Shown: positions 6,636 to 14,079 of the stretch, in pieces
Position numbering within the stretch: position 1 is the first letter of the stretch
Layout of the letters: each line of letters starts with the position of its first letter
Assembly (NCBI GenBank): GCA_002384935.1
Contig: DGCD01000012.1
Location: forward strand, 1 to 17,802
Source: Pusillimonas sp. UBA3987
GTDB taxonomy: Bacteria > Pseudomonadota > Gammaproteobacteria > Burkholderiales > Burkholderiaceae_B
DNA: 17,802 nt
Direction: 5' to 3'
Program-made: the position numbers and the translations under genes
The notes under the pieces: generated by a model
The model's database searches: none
The model's input: the letters and a program-made list of their open reading frames with translations, nothing else
What the model was told of the DNA's origin: nothing

Positions 6636-7820
6636 TTACGGCTGGTAATGAAGCCAGCCGTCTTCCAGCCAGGCTTGTAATGAGTCCCGTGTATCGGGGC
6701 TCATTTTTTTTAGCGCTGCGCAATCAAGGTAACGTTGATCGGCCAGCATTTTTATGGGTGCCGAGGCTTTTACTGGTGCAACTTCGCCGTTGATGAAAAC
6801 CTGCGAGCCCCTATACAGCAGGCGGGTGCATCGATCCAGCACAAGGGTGCCACTTGCGGGCGGTTCGTCGAATAAATCGATATCACCTTCCAGATTGCTT
6901 TCAAAAACGGCAGCCCGCGACGGTTCGCTGAGCCATTGACCCAGGAAGCGCCCGGCCAGGGTTTCATTGAATTTGATTTTGGCCACTGCGGCCAGGGTTT
7001 CCTGAACGAGTGCATCGGGAATGTAGGCGGGGCTGGCCGTTGCGGGTGCCCCTTTGTCTTTGAATGTTTTGTTCAGTTTGGGCCCGGGCAGGGGTGGGTC
7101 GCCATACAGGCCGCTGGTGTCGCCCAACTGGGCCATGATCTGGTCGCTCGCCGCCTCCAGCAAACCACAGGCCAGGGCGGCCTGTGTTGGCGCCCTGAAG
7201 CCAATCGACATTGTCATGCAGTTGCCCACGGCCACGCCATCGTGGGCAACATGGGGCGGCAAATAAAGCATGTCGCCCGGCTCCAGTTCCCAGGTTTGTT
7301 CCGGCTCGAATTGCGACAATATCTTCAGCGGCAAATCGGGCTCCAGGCTTAACTTCTTTTGCTGGCTGATTTGCCAGCGTCGCTTGCCAACACCTTGCAG
7401 CAGAAAGACGTCGTAGCTGTCGAAATGCGGCCCCACGCCGCCGCCGTCGCCGGCAATGCTGATCATGACGTCATCCAGCCTTGCGTCGGGAATGAAACGG
7501 AACTGATGCATTAAAGCGGCCACCGCGTCGTCGTGGGCATCCACGTTCTGGGCCAGAACGGTCCAGTCATGTCGCTTTTGCGAGGGCAGGCGATGCAGTG
7601 GTCCTTGTTTCATCTGCCAGCCGTGCTGGTCTTTCCAGATCAGCCGAGATTCCACCTCTTCGCGTCGCACGAGTTGGCGAATGTCGTTGATGGTGAGCGT
7701 TGGACGGAAATTGGGCAAAGCCTGCCGGATGAGCAGCGGCTTTCGTTGCCAGTAGTCGCGCATGAATTCGTGTGGCGTCAGGCCGCCCAGTAGCGCGCAA
7801 GGAGTATGGATATCAATCAT
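6636..7820 (-). CDS. roxA: Ribosomal protein uL16 3-hydroxylase (RoxA/YcfD), JmjC cupin
   Basis: The 394-residue protein belongs to the cupin-8/JmjC group of Fe(II)- and 2-oxoglutarate-dependent oxygenases. The iron ligands are His132 and Asp134 in GPHFDSYDVFLLQG and His193 in YLPPHVAHDG. The N-terminal block LGGLTPHEFMRDYWQRKPLLIR is typical of YcfD-type enzymes, which hydroxylate an arginine of ribosomal protein uL16 (known for E. coli YcfD). The C-terminal part fits their dimerisation and winged-helix regions. Length is close to the family norm of 370-400. It follows mutS on the same strand with a 7-base gap, so both are probably on one transcript, and it converges with bamC. An 8-base inverted repeat at 6638-6661 overlaps its last codons but lacks a T run. 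Confidence 0.9.
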   Translation of the reverse strand: MIDIHTPCALLGGLTPHEFMRDYWQRKPLLIRQALPNFRPTLTINDIRQLVRREEVESRLIWKDQHGWQMKQGPLHRLPSQKRHDWTVLAQNVDAHDDAVAALMHQFRFIPDARLDDVMISIAGDGGGVGPHFDSYDVFLLQGVGKRRWQISQQKKLSLEPDLPLKILSQFEPEQTWELEPGDMLYLPPHVAHDGVAVGNCMTMSIGFRAPTQAALACGLLEAASDQIMAQLGDTSGLYGDPPLPGPKLNKTFKDKGAPATASPAYIPDALVQETLAAVAKIKFNETLAGRFLGQWLSEPSRAAVFESNLEGDIDLFDEPPASGTLVLDRCTRLLYRGSQVFINGEVAPVKASAPIKMLADQRYLDCAALKKMSPDTRDSLQAWLEDGWLHYQP

Positions 7821-7827
7821 GTATTTT

Positions 7828-10449
7828 TCAGGAAAGGTCTTTTCTGAGCCGGTAAAGCGTTTCCAACGCCTCTTTGGGCGTCAGGTTGTCGGGGTCGATG
7901 CCGCTGAGGTTCTCATACAGCGTCAAGGCGGCATCGATCGATGGGTCGGCGGGTTCGGGTTCGGGGTTGGCGGCCGGGGCACTGAACAGATCCAGTTGGG
8001 GCGTGTGGCTGCTGCTTTGTTCCAACTGGGCCAGCGTTTTCCCGGCGTGGCGAATCACGGCGGGTGGAATGCCGGCGCGCTGGGCAACCTGGATACCGTA
8101 ACTGCGGCTGGCTGGGCCGGGTCGTACCTCGTGCAGGAAGACGATGCCCGTGCCGGATTCCGCCGCAGCCAAGTGGACATTATGCGCAGCAGGCAACGTG
8201 TCGGCCAGCCGCGTCATTTCGAAGTAGTGTGTGGCAAACAGCGTAAGTGCGCGGTTGTGGGTTAATAAGCGGTGGGCAATCGCCCAGGCCAGTGCCAGCC
8301 CGTCGTACGTTGAGGTGCCCCTGCCGATTTCATCCATGAGCACCAGGCTGGCCGGCGTACTTGCCGCCAGAATGGCGGCCGCCTCGGTCATTTCCATCAT
8401 GAAGGTGGAGCGCCCGCCGGCCAGGTCGTCTGCGGCGCCGATGCGGGTGAAGATCCTGTCGATTTGCCCGATGCGGGCTGACCCGGCCGGCACGAAACTG
8501 CCGGTTCGCGCCAGCAGGGCAATCAGCGCGATCTGACGCATGTAGGTCGACTTACCCCCCATGTTGGGGCCCGTAATCATCAGCATGCTTTGGTCGCTGT
8601 TCAACGTGCAATCGTTGGGTGTGAACTGCTCGATGCTGCGTTCCACCACAGGGTGGCGGCCTTGTTCAATGATGATTTCGTGATCGTCGGTGAGTATCGG
8701 GGCAACCCAGTCATTGTTGCGGGCGTGTTCGGCCAACGCCGCCAACGCGTCGATTTGCGCCAGGGTGGAAGCGCACAAAGACAGGGCCTTCGTGCTGCCG
8801 GCCAATTCGTCCAGCAGTGCTTCGAATAATTGCTTTTCACGCGCCAGGCTGCGGTCTTTGGCCGACAACACTTTATCTTCCCAGGTTTTCAATTCGGGCG
8901 TGATATAGCGTTCGGCATTCTTCAGGGTTTGGCGGCGGCGGTAATCGGCGGGTACCTTGTCTGTTTGCCCTTTGCTGACTTCAATGAAAAAGCCGTGCAC
9001 GCGGTTGTATTCCACTTTCAAGTTGGCAATGCCGGTGCGCTCGCGCTCGCGCGCCTCAAGCTGCATTAAATAGTCGCCGCTGTCTGTGGCCAGCGTGCGC
9101 AGCGTGTCCAGCTCTTCATCGTAGCCATTGGCCAATACACCACCATCCCTGACCAGCAGCGCCGGTTCCTGCGCGATGGCGTTGTGCAGCAGGTTGGGCA
9201 GGGCGCCGGGCAGCGTGAGGGCCTGTGCGTGCATTTCAATGGCAGGGTCCGGGTTGAATCGCGTGGTAAGCAGTTCAACAAGGCCCGGCAAGGTATCCAG
9301 TGCGTCGCGCAGGCTGGCCAGTTCGCGTGGCCGTACCGAGCGTAGTGCAATGCGCGTGGCAATGCGTTCAATGTCGGGCAGCGCGTTCAGTTGTTGGCGC
9401 AATGCGTCCAGCGCCGGCGATGCATTCCAGGGGTCTTCATTTTCATTGGGTAATAAAAAACACTGCACAAGTCGTTGGCGCTGGGCGACCTCGCTGTTGT
9501 CGCGCAACGGGTGGTGCAGCCAATGGCGCAGCAGGCGGCTGCCCATGGGGGTTTGGCAGTGGTCAAGAATCGAGAACAGGGTGGGCGATGCCTCCCCGGC
9601 CAGCGTTTGTGTAATTTCCAGGTTTTTCCGGGTCACGGGATCCAGAACCACGTACTGGCTTGAGCGATCGGTACGCAAGGTTTGAATGTGCGGCAGGGCC
9701 TGGCTTTGGGTACGTTGAACGTAATACAGCAGGGCCCCGGCGGCGCAGGTTCCGGCCGGCCAGTCCGACAGGTCGAAACTGTTCAAGGAGTCGATATCGA
9801 AGTGATTCTGCAGTGTGTTGCGTGCGTTGTCGCTGTCGAAATGCCAGTTGGGCAGGGTGCTCACTGCAACCCCTTCCAGCAGGTTGATTCGCTGGCTTTC
9901 CGGGCAAACCAGTTCGGCCGGGGCAATACGATGCAGTTCGGTATCCAGCATGCCGGGTTCGCACTGGGTGACGCAAAAATTGCCGTTGGCCAGGTTCATC
10001 CAGGCAATACCCGCGGTTTCCGTGCGGCGCTGTCGCAATATCCAGGCGGCGGCAATCAGCCGGTCGCTCTTGGCCGGCAACAGGGCTTCATCGGTGAGTG
10101 TGCCGGGCGTCACGATACGCACGATTTTGCGTTCAACCGGCCCTTTGCTTGCGGCCGGGTCACCGATTTGTTCGCAAATAGCCACCGACTCGCCCAGGGC
10201 GACCAAACGTGCCAGATAGCCTTCCATTGAATGGAAAGGCACGCCTGCCATGGGAATGGGTGCGCCGTTCGAGGTGCCGCGCTTGGTCAGGGTCAGGTTC
10301 AGCAGGCGCGCTGCGCGCTCGGCATCTTCATAGAACATTTCATAGAAGTCGCCCATGCGGTAGAACAGCAGGTGCTGGCCGGCCTCTTCTTTCAGGCGCA
10401 GGTACTGCTGCATCATGGGGGTGTGCGACGATAATTCTATTTTATCCAT
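7828..10449 (-). CDS. mutS: DNA mismatch repair protein MutS
   Basis: The 873-residue protein recognises mismatches and small loops and recruits MutL. Visible features are the mismatch-binding Phe-x-Glu at 35-37 in MGDFYEMF, Walker A GPNMGGKST at 627-635, Walker B LVLMDEIGRG with DEIGRG at 706-711, and the ATPase motif THYFEMT. A beta-clamp-binding QLDLF is at 818-822 and a C-terminal helical oligomerisation tail follows. The start at 10449-10447 is chosen because family conservation begins at HTPMMQQYL, residue 9. The longer open frame upstream (to 10734) overlaps the integrase gene and is not MutS-like. No Shine-Dalgarno sequence is visible before this ATG, and the integrase stop lies only 5 bases upstream. 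The native promoter and leader therefore appear to have been replaced by the island. Confidence 0.96.
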   Translation of the reverse strand: MDKIELSSHTPMMQQYLRLKEEAGQHLLFYRMGDFYEMFYEDAERAARLLNLTLTKRGTSNGAPIPMAGVPFHSMEGYLARLVALGESVAICEQIGDPAASKGPVERKIVRIVTPGTLTDEALLPAKSDRLIAAAWILRQRRTETAGIAWMNLANGNFCVTQCEPGMLDTELHRIAPAELVCPESQRINLLEGVAVSTLPNWHFDSDNARNTLQNHFDIDSLNSFDLSDWPAGTCAAGALLYYVQRTQSQALPHIQTLRTDRSSQYVVLDPVTRKNLEITQTLAGEASPTLFSILDHCQTPMGSRLLRHWLHHPLRDNSEVAQRQRLVQCFLLPNENEDPWNASPALDALRQQLNALPDIERIATRIALRSVRPRELASLRDALDTLPGLVELLTTRFNPDPAIEMHAQALTLPGALPNLLHNAIAQEPALLVRDGGVLANGYDEELDTLRTLATDSGDYLMQLEARERERTGIANLKVEYNRVHGFFIEVSKGQTDKVPADYRRRQTLKNAERYITPELKTWEDKVLSAKDRSLAREKQLFEALLDELAGSTKALSLCASTLAQIDALAALAEHARNNDWVAPILTDDHEIIIEQGRHPVVERSIEQFTPNDCTLNSDQSMLMITGPNMGGKSTYMRQIALIALLARTGSFVPAGSARIGQIDRIFTRIGAADDLAGGRSTFMMEMTEAAAILAASTPASLVLMDEIGRGTSTYDGLALAWAIAHRLLTHNRALTLFATHYFEMTRLADTLPAAHNVHLAAAESGTGIVFLHEVRPGPASRSYGIQVAQRAGIPPAVIRHAGKTLAQLEQSSSHTPQLDLFSAPAANPEPEPADPSIDAALTLYENLSGIDPDNLTPKEALETLYRLRKDLS

Positions 10450-10454
10450 TAAAA

Positions 10455-11714
10455 TCAACTGGTTATCAATTCTGTAGTGGCGGATTGGTGTAATTTTGGT
10501 GTAATTTGAGCCATTTTTTGCATGCCATCCCAGATGCGTTGAAGCTCCCTGGAGGACTCTGTATCTATCCATCGGCCATAGACGGTCACGAGCATGGAGT
10601 AGTCCTTGTGTCCCATCTGATTGGCGATAAAGGCCAGATTGCCCCGTGCAGTGAGGTTCCAGCAGGCGTAAGTGTGCCGGGTCTGGTAGGGTGGACGCGG
10701 GCGGATCTCGGCGCGCCGGATCAGGTGGCGCCATTTGGAGTTCCAGGCGCTTGGCACGAAGTAGTCATTGATCACTTTCCTGCGGGCCTGCGTCTTCGAA
10801 GATAGGAGCACGCGCACATGGTCGGTGCGTGACTCATGGCGGTTCAGCGCAACGGTCAGGTCTGCCGCCTTGCGTTTTTCAGCATCCGTGATCAGCACTT
10901 TCAAAGCGTCGCGCGTTGGCTGATGGAGCAGTACGGTGCGTTCCTTCTTTGTCTTGGGTACCTTGAACGTCACGGATTGCGTGATGGCGCGGCGCACGGT
11001 GATCTGGCTGAAATCGGGCGCCACATCTTCCACGACCAGGGCGAGTAGTTCGTCAGGTCGCAGCCCTGTATAGACGGCCAGCGTCACGGCGGCTTTGTCG
11101 ATCGGATGCAGGCAGCCTTTTTCGATCAGCGCTTGGTACTCCTCGTAGGTCAACGGGTCTAGCTCTTGAATGCTTTTGGTGAAGCGCGTGCAGTGCTTGC
11201 CGAGTTCACCGCAATAGCGGTTATTTTCGCACCAATAGAGAAAGCCTGAGAAGGTGGCCAGATAGTGATTCACTGTGGAGACGGCGCGGGTGGCAATCAG
11301 ATCGACACGCAGTTGCTGAATATCTTCGGGCAACAAGGCGCTGACCATGCGGTCGCGGCCGAGTGTGTCCACGCAGATGTCGAGCGCCGTCTCGCAGCGT
11401 GATTGGGTTTCGGGCGTGACGTCCATCGCCTTGAGTGGCTTGTAGCGGGCGCACAGTTCGGCCAGGCGTTCGCCGGGCGCTGTGCTTTCTGCCGAGCGAG
11501 AGAGCGGGAAAAAATCCGCCTCGTTGTAGCTGCCGTTTTTGAGGGCGAACAGCGCTGCGCTGCGTACCTGGACGGCATGCTTGATGTTGTTGCGGGTAGG
11601 TTGCGGCAGCGTATGGGTATGACGGGTGCACTTGAACATGAAAAAGACGCGGATCGAGTTGCCGCGCTTTTCGACACCGGAATAGCCTGTATTGGTTGCT
11701 GCTGCTCGTGCCAT
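10455..11714 (-). CDS. Tyrosine site-specific integrase (DUF3596-type arm-binding domain)
   Basis: The 419-residue integrase begins at ATG 11714-11712, supported by GAGG eight bases upstream; the longer open frame to 11894 overlaps the regulator gene and is rejected. Residues about 12-70 (GVEKRGNSIRVFFMF...) resemble the arm-DNA-binding domain of phage integrases, about 80-180 form the SAM-like core-binding domain, and the rest is catalytic. Catalytic residues visible are Arg219 in YTGLRPDEL, Arg346 in QTRHTYA, His369 in MGHKD and the nucleophile Tyr379 in VYGRW. The usual His three residues before Arg346 is Tyr. It should integrate and excise the island at mutS. It follows the regulator gene by 10 bases in one operon, and its stop codon lies at the junction with mutS. 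Confidence 0.92.
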   Translation of the reverse strand: MARAAATNTGYSGVEKRGNSIRVFFMFKCTRHTHTLPQPTRNNIKHAVQVRSAALFALKNGSYNEADFFPLSRSAESTAPGERLAELCARYKPLKAMDVTPETQSRCETALDICVDTLGRDRMVSALLPEDIQQLRVDLIATRAVSTVNHYLATFSGFLYWCENNRYCGELGKHCTRFTKSIQELDPLTYEEYQALIEKGCLHPIDKAAVTLAVYTGLRPDELLALVVEDVAPDFSQITVRRAITQSVTFKVPKTKKERTVLLHQPTRDALKVLITDAEKRKAADLTVALNRHESRTDHVRVLLSSKTQARRKVINDYFVPSAWNSKWRHLIRRAEIRPRPPYQTRHTYACWNLTARGNLAFIANQMGHKDYSMLVTVYGRWIDTESSRELQRIWDGMQKMAQITPKLHQSATTELITS

Positions 11715-11724
11715 CGATATTACC

Positions 11725-11949
11725 TCACGTTGAGTCATCTGCTTTGTCATCGAGTGGCCACTGGCTGGTCTTGAGCATGAATAGCTCGAACAAACCTGCC
11801 GGCATGGCGCGATGGCCGGCCTCCCATTGTTGCCACCCACGTAGAGATGACCGCACCACATTGGCGGCCTCTGTTTGCGTGAGTCCCACAGCAAGGCGGG
11901 CAGTGCGGATGGCGTCGGGTTTCGGGTTGTGAGGTTTCGGGTCGTTCAT
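11725..11949 (-). CDS. Small helix-turn-helix regulator upstream of the integrase
   Basis: A 74-residue protein has an Xre/Cro-like helix-turn-helix at about residues 12-45: AIRTARLAVGLTQTEAANVV, then a recognition helix SLRGWQQWEAGHRAMP. The C-terminal 25 residues are short and acidic. It is 10 bases upstream of the integrase gene on the same strand, so it probably controls the recombination module. No good Shine-Dalgarno sequence is seen. Instead, palindromes lie from 9 bases upstream of the start (11959-11980), which suggests auto-regulation. Single-domain regulators of this kind are common next to integrases of integrative elements. Confidence 0.75.
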   Translation of the reverse strand: MNDPKPHNPKPDAIRTARLAVGLTQTEAANVVRSSLRGWQQWEAGHRAMPAGLFELFMLKTSQWPLDDKADDST

Positions 11950-11958
11950 GGCGCCGGT

Positions 11959-11980
11959 AGCGAAGTTCGCTGCGTAGCGA
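11959..11980. promoter_or_regulatory. Overlapping palindromes, candidate operator of the regulator-integrase operon
   Basis: AGCGAA-G-TTCGCT (11959-11971) overlaps TCGCT-GCGT-AGCGA (11967-11980). The TAGCGA half-site occurs twice, 17 bases apart. The block is 9 bases upstream of the regulator start codon, in place of a normal ribosome-binding site. It may be bound by the regulator itself. Confidence 0.45.
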
Positions 11981-12068
11981 GCGGTTGAGAGGTACTACAA
12001 GACTGAATTATACGCTCATTGAGCGCATTGTGTCCATGACTCTCATGGTGCTGCCTTTTCGGGCGGGG

Positions 12069-12272
12069 CTAGAAGGCTTTGACCAGCGCATCGCTTTCGA
12101 CCCATCGCTCGAACTCGCCGACGTTGACGAAGATTCGCCCGTCCGGTGCCTTACGCCAGATGCGCCACTTGATCCATATGCTGCCTTTGATTTTGTGCCG
12201 CACGGCGTTTTCGCTGTAGCCCGTGACGTTGGCAAACCGCTTGATCAGCATCCATTGGCTGGGATTGCTCAT
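12069..12272 (-). CDS. Excisionase-like DNA-binding protein
   Basis: The 67-residue basic protein starts at 12272 with AGGAG about six bases upstream. The sequence QWMLIKRFANVTGYSENAVRHKIKGSIW is a winged-helix MerR/Xis-type DNA-binding unit, followed by the strand-rich wing WRKAPDGRIFVNVGEFERWVES. Excisionases of this size bend the attachment site and steer the integrase toward excision. The gene is on the integrase strand, 119 bases upstream of the regulator gene, which completes an excisionase-regulator-integrase module. The fold and context support the call; its direction-setting role is inferred from the family. Confidence 0.8.
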   Translation of the reverse strand: MSNPSQWMLIKRFANVTGYSENAVRHKIKGSIWIKWRIWRKAPDGRIFVNVGEFERWVESDALVKAF

Positions 12273-12761
12273 GGCGTTCTCCTGGTGATGTCGGCACCAT
12301 TAGGGCGACCGACAGGACATGGAGAAATTGTTGCTGATATCCATCCTTTAGAAAACTCGTGTGGGCGTAGTCGGGTACAGGTGAGCGTGGGATGGCTTCG
12401 GTGAATGTCGTCTCGCCGATACGACAATGGATTGGGCGTCCCGGCGTGGTGCCGTCGGGTTCGCGGGCTGCGCCCCGTGCTTCATGCTGAATCACGGCCA
12501 TTCGGCGTTGACCCCTGACGCTTTCGGCCCGCCTTGGTGAGTCGGGCCTGCGCGCTGCGCTTGCCAACCCCAACCGTGATGGTTCGCTGGCTGAGGAGGC
12601 GGCTTGCTGTTCCCTTCACCGTATTACGACGTGCTTGCCGTCAAGGGCTACGCGTGCTGGCACGCTTGCGGCCTACGGCCGTCTTTGCCCCCTGACTGCT
12701 TGCGCTGCGTCGTGCTGAACACGGTTCCGGACAATTCCGCCCTAGTAACCGGAGCACGATC
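12273..12761. other. Gene-free stretch between xis-like gene and radC
   Basis: No convincing gene is seen on either strand; the open frames here lack binding sites and have unnatural composition. It should hold the divergent promoters for the excisionase-like gene (leftward) and radC (rightward). A GC-rich hairpin repeat occurs at 12514-12564. The last 20 bases hold the CGGAG that serves radC. Confidence 0.5.
12514..12564. repeat. REP-like GC-rich hairpin repeat, copy 1
   Basis: The unit starts CCTGACGC, has the arms GGCCCG (12526-12531) and CGGGCC (12543-12548), and ends in an alternating GC tail finishing GCGCTTGC. A diverged direct copy with the same order lies at 17355-17406. The two bracket radC and all the cargo. 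Confidence 0.5.
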
Positions 12762-13271
12762 ATGTCGCCATTATCCCTTTCCTCTTTTGAATCCACGTTG
12801 CTGGTGCGTGATGCACAAGGCTGCTATCTGCCGGTCTCCAGCGATCAAATTCTTGAAGCAGCCCGTCAGGTCGTTGACTACAAAATGACTCGCGGCAGCG
12901 CTTTTTCCTCGCCTGCGGCGGTCAAAGAGTACCTGACAACAAAACTGGCTGGCTTGGATGTCGAGGTGTTTGCGGTGCTGTTTCTGGACTCACAACATCG
13001 TCTGATTGAATACGTCGAGATGTTCCAGGGCACGCTCAATCAAACCTCGGTGTATCCGCGTGAGGTCGTCAAGGCGGCGCTTTGTCTTCATGCGGCCGCG
13101 GTCATTGTGGCGCATAACCACCCAAGCGGTGTTCCTGAACCGAGCAAGGCGGACAAGGCGCTGACCTCGCATTTGAGGCAGGCCCTGGCGCTATTGGATA
13201 TCCGCACGCTGGATCACATCATTGTGGCTGGGCAGGATACGACATCGTTTGCCGAGCTGGGCTTGCTGTAA
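12762..13271 (+). CDS. radC: RadC-family JAMM-domain protein
   Basis: The 169-residue protein is only the catalytic JAB1/MPN domain of the RadC family, without the N-terminal helix-hairpin-helix part of chromosomal RadC (about 225 residues). The zinc motif HNHPSGVPEPSKAD gives His118, His120, Ser128 and Asp131, preceded by the family block GTLNQTSVYPREVVKAAL. It ends TTSFAELGLL as most members do. The CGGAG before the ATG is a good binding site. Short radC copies are very common on integrative elements near the integrase. Their biochemical role is unsettled despite the historic DNA-repair name. It is transcribed away from the integrase module and ends in a strong terminator. Confidence 0.9.
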   Translation: MSPLSLSSFESTLLVRDAQGCYLPVSSDQILEAARQVVDYKMTRGSAFSSPAAVKEYLTTKLAGLDVEVFAVLFLDSQHRLIEYVEMFQGTLNQTSVYPREVVKAALCLHAAAVIVAHNHPSGVPEPSKADKALTSHLRQALALLDIRTLDHIIVAGQDTTSFAELGLL

Positions 13272-13276
13272 GAGTT

Positions 13277-13297
13277 GGGGCTTCGGCCCCTTTTTTT
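13277..13297 (+). terminator. Rho-independent terminator of radC
   Basis: GGGGC and GCCCC form a 5-base stem closed by a TTCG tetraloop and followed by seven T. It begins five bases after the radC stop codon. Confidence 0.9.
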
Positions 13298-13335
13298 GAC
13301 CCAAGAGAGGATAGTCTTGCGCTACGTGCGCTGGG

Positions 13336-13836
13336 TCAAGAGCGGTGGTAGTCGGCGGGCAGGCGGTTTTCTGGCGACGGTTCAGAAGGCGATTGCCGTG
13401 TCTGGGCGGCGGAGTTTTTCTGGTTTTTGTAAGCTCGATAGTGTCCAATCGTAGCTTGAATCAGCGTCCGGATGATGAGTGCATACAGAGGCGCTTGCAG
13501 CACCAGAAAACCTTGCCGCACATCCACGGGCAACGGCGGATAGAGCGTTGTGCTGTAGTGGACGACGACGAGGGTATGGACCAAGGCGTTCAAGCCCAGG
13601 CCGGAGACCAGTACGATGGCGCTCAATCCCAACACTGCGTGGAGTTGCTCGACGGGCGAGAAGGGGCGTTGTCGCTTTTTGAGGAAACCCCTGACAATGA
13701 GCGGCACGACCACGGGCATCAGGCCATAGGTGATCAGCGCGCGGGGCCATTCGTGCCAGCCGGCCACGCTTGCGCCGATAAGAAAGAGCAGCGTCCAGAC
13801 CCATAGAAATCGCCACATCAGTCGTAGCATAGACAT
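13336..13836 (-). CDS. Uncharacterised four-helix membrane protein, island cargo
   Basis: The gene encodes 166 residues from ATG 13836-13834, with AGGA six bases upstream; an ATG two codons later is also possible. Hydrophobic segments lie at about 8-27 (FLWVWTLLFLIGASVAGW), 33-52, 68-94 (LGLSAIVLVSGLGLNALVHT) and 110-132. A basic loop with GFLKKRQRPF follows the second, and a polar, probably cytoplasmic tail follows residue 135. No catalytic motif or family is recognised. The gene stands alone between the intact radC and a radC 3' fragment, pointing against radC. It is likely an insertion in the radC-downstream cargo site. A role in surface exclusion or defence would be only a guess. Confidence 0.65.
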   Translation of the reverse strand: MSMLRLMWRFLWVWTLLFLIGASVAGWHEWPRALITYGLMPVVVPLIVRGFLKKRQRPFSPVEQLHAVLGLSAIVLVSGLGLNALVHTLVVVHYSTTLYPPLPVDVRQGFLVLQAPLYALIIRTLIQATIGHYRAYKNQKNSAAQTRQSPSEPSPENRLPADYHRS

Positions 13837-13921
13837 CGACCTTCCTTTTGTGACGTCGTTACTACTTAGAGGTGTGGCGGGTGTAGAATCCGACGGTTGT
13901 CAAAAAAATTCATCTTGAGCG

Positions 13922-13976
13922 GACATCGTTTGCTAACCGGGGTTTGCTGTAAGGATTGGGGTTTCGGCCCTTTTTT
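13922..13976 (+). pseudogene. Remnant of a second radC 3' end with its terminator
   Basis: The stretch repeats the end of radC (13242-13271): GACATCGTTTGC is identical, then six bases differ, then the last codons and stop match with one change. In frame it reads TSFANRGLL and stop, like the RadC C-terminus TSFAELGLL. The following hairpin GGGGTTTCGGCCC with six T is a diverged copy of the radC terminator. The rest of that radC is missing. The differences are spread out, so it is an old or foreign copy, not a recent duplication. Confidence 0.8.
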
Positions 13977-14079
13977 GCTTTGTTTCAGAAAGCTAAATGA
14001 GACCATCGCGCGCGGTCGATGTTGATCGGAAGTGACCTGTCGCGGTATCAAGCTATGAAGCGACGGGAAAACGACAAAA

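Noticed and set aside
6638..6661. Perfect 8-base inverted repeat at the bamC/roxA convergence as a terminator
   Set aside because: It lies in the last roxA codons and has no T run on either side.
10450..10734. N-terminal extension of MutS by 95 residues
   Set aside because: It overlaps the 3' end of the integrase gene in another frame, and MutS conservation starts at HTPMMQQYL after the 10449 start.
11715..11894. N-terminal extension of the integrase by 60 residues
   Set aside because: It overlaps the regulator gene, while ATG 11714-11712 has a good GAGG site and starts just before the arm-binding domain.
12151..12573. Leftward 140-residue open frame
   Set aside because: It overlaps the excisionase-like gene in another frame, has no binding site, and its composition looks like shadow translation of GC-rich DNA.
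12604..12888. Rightward open frame running into radC
   Set aside because: It overlaps the radC start in another frame; radC has the CGGAG site and a recognised domain.
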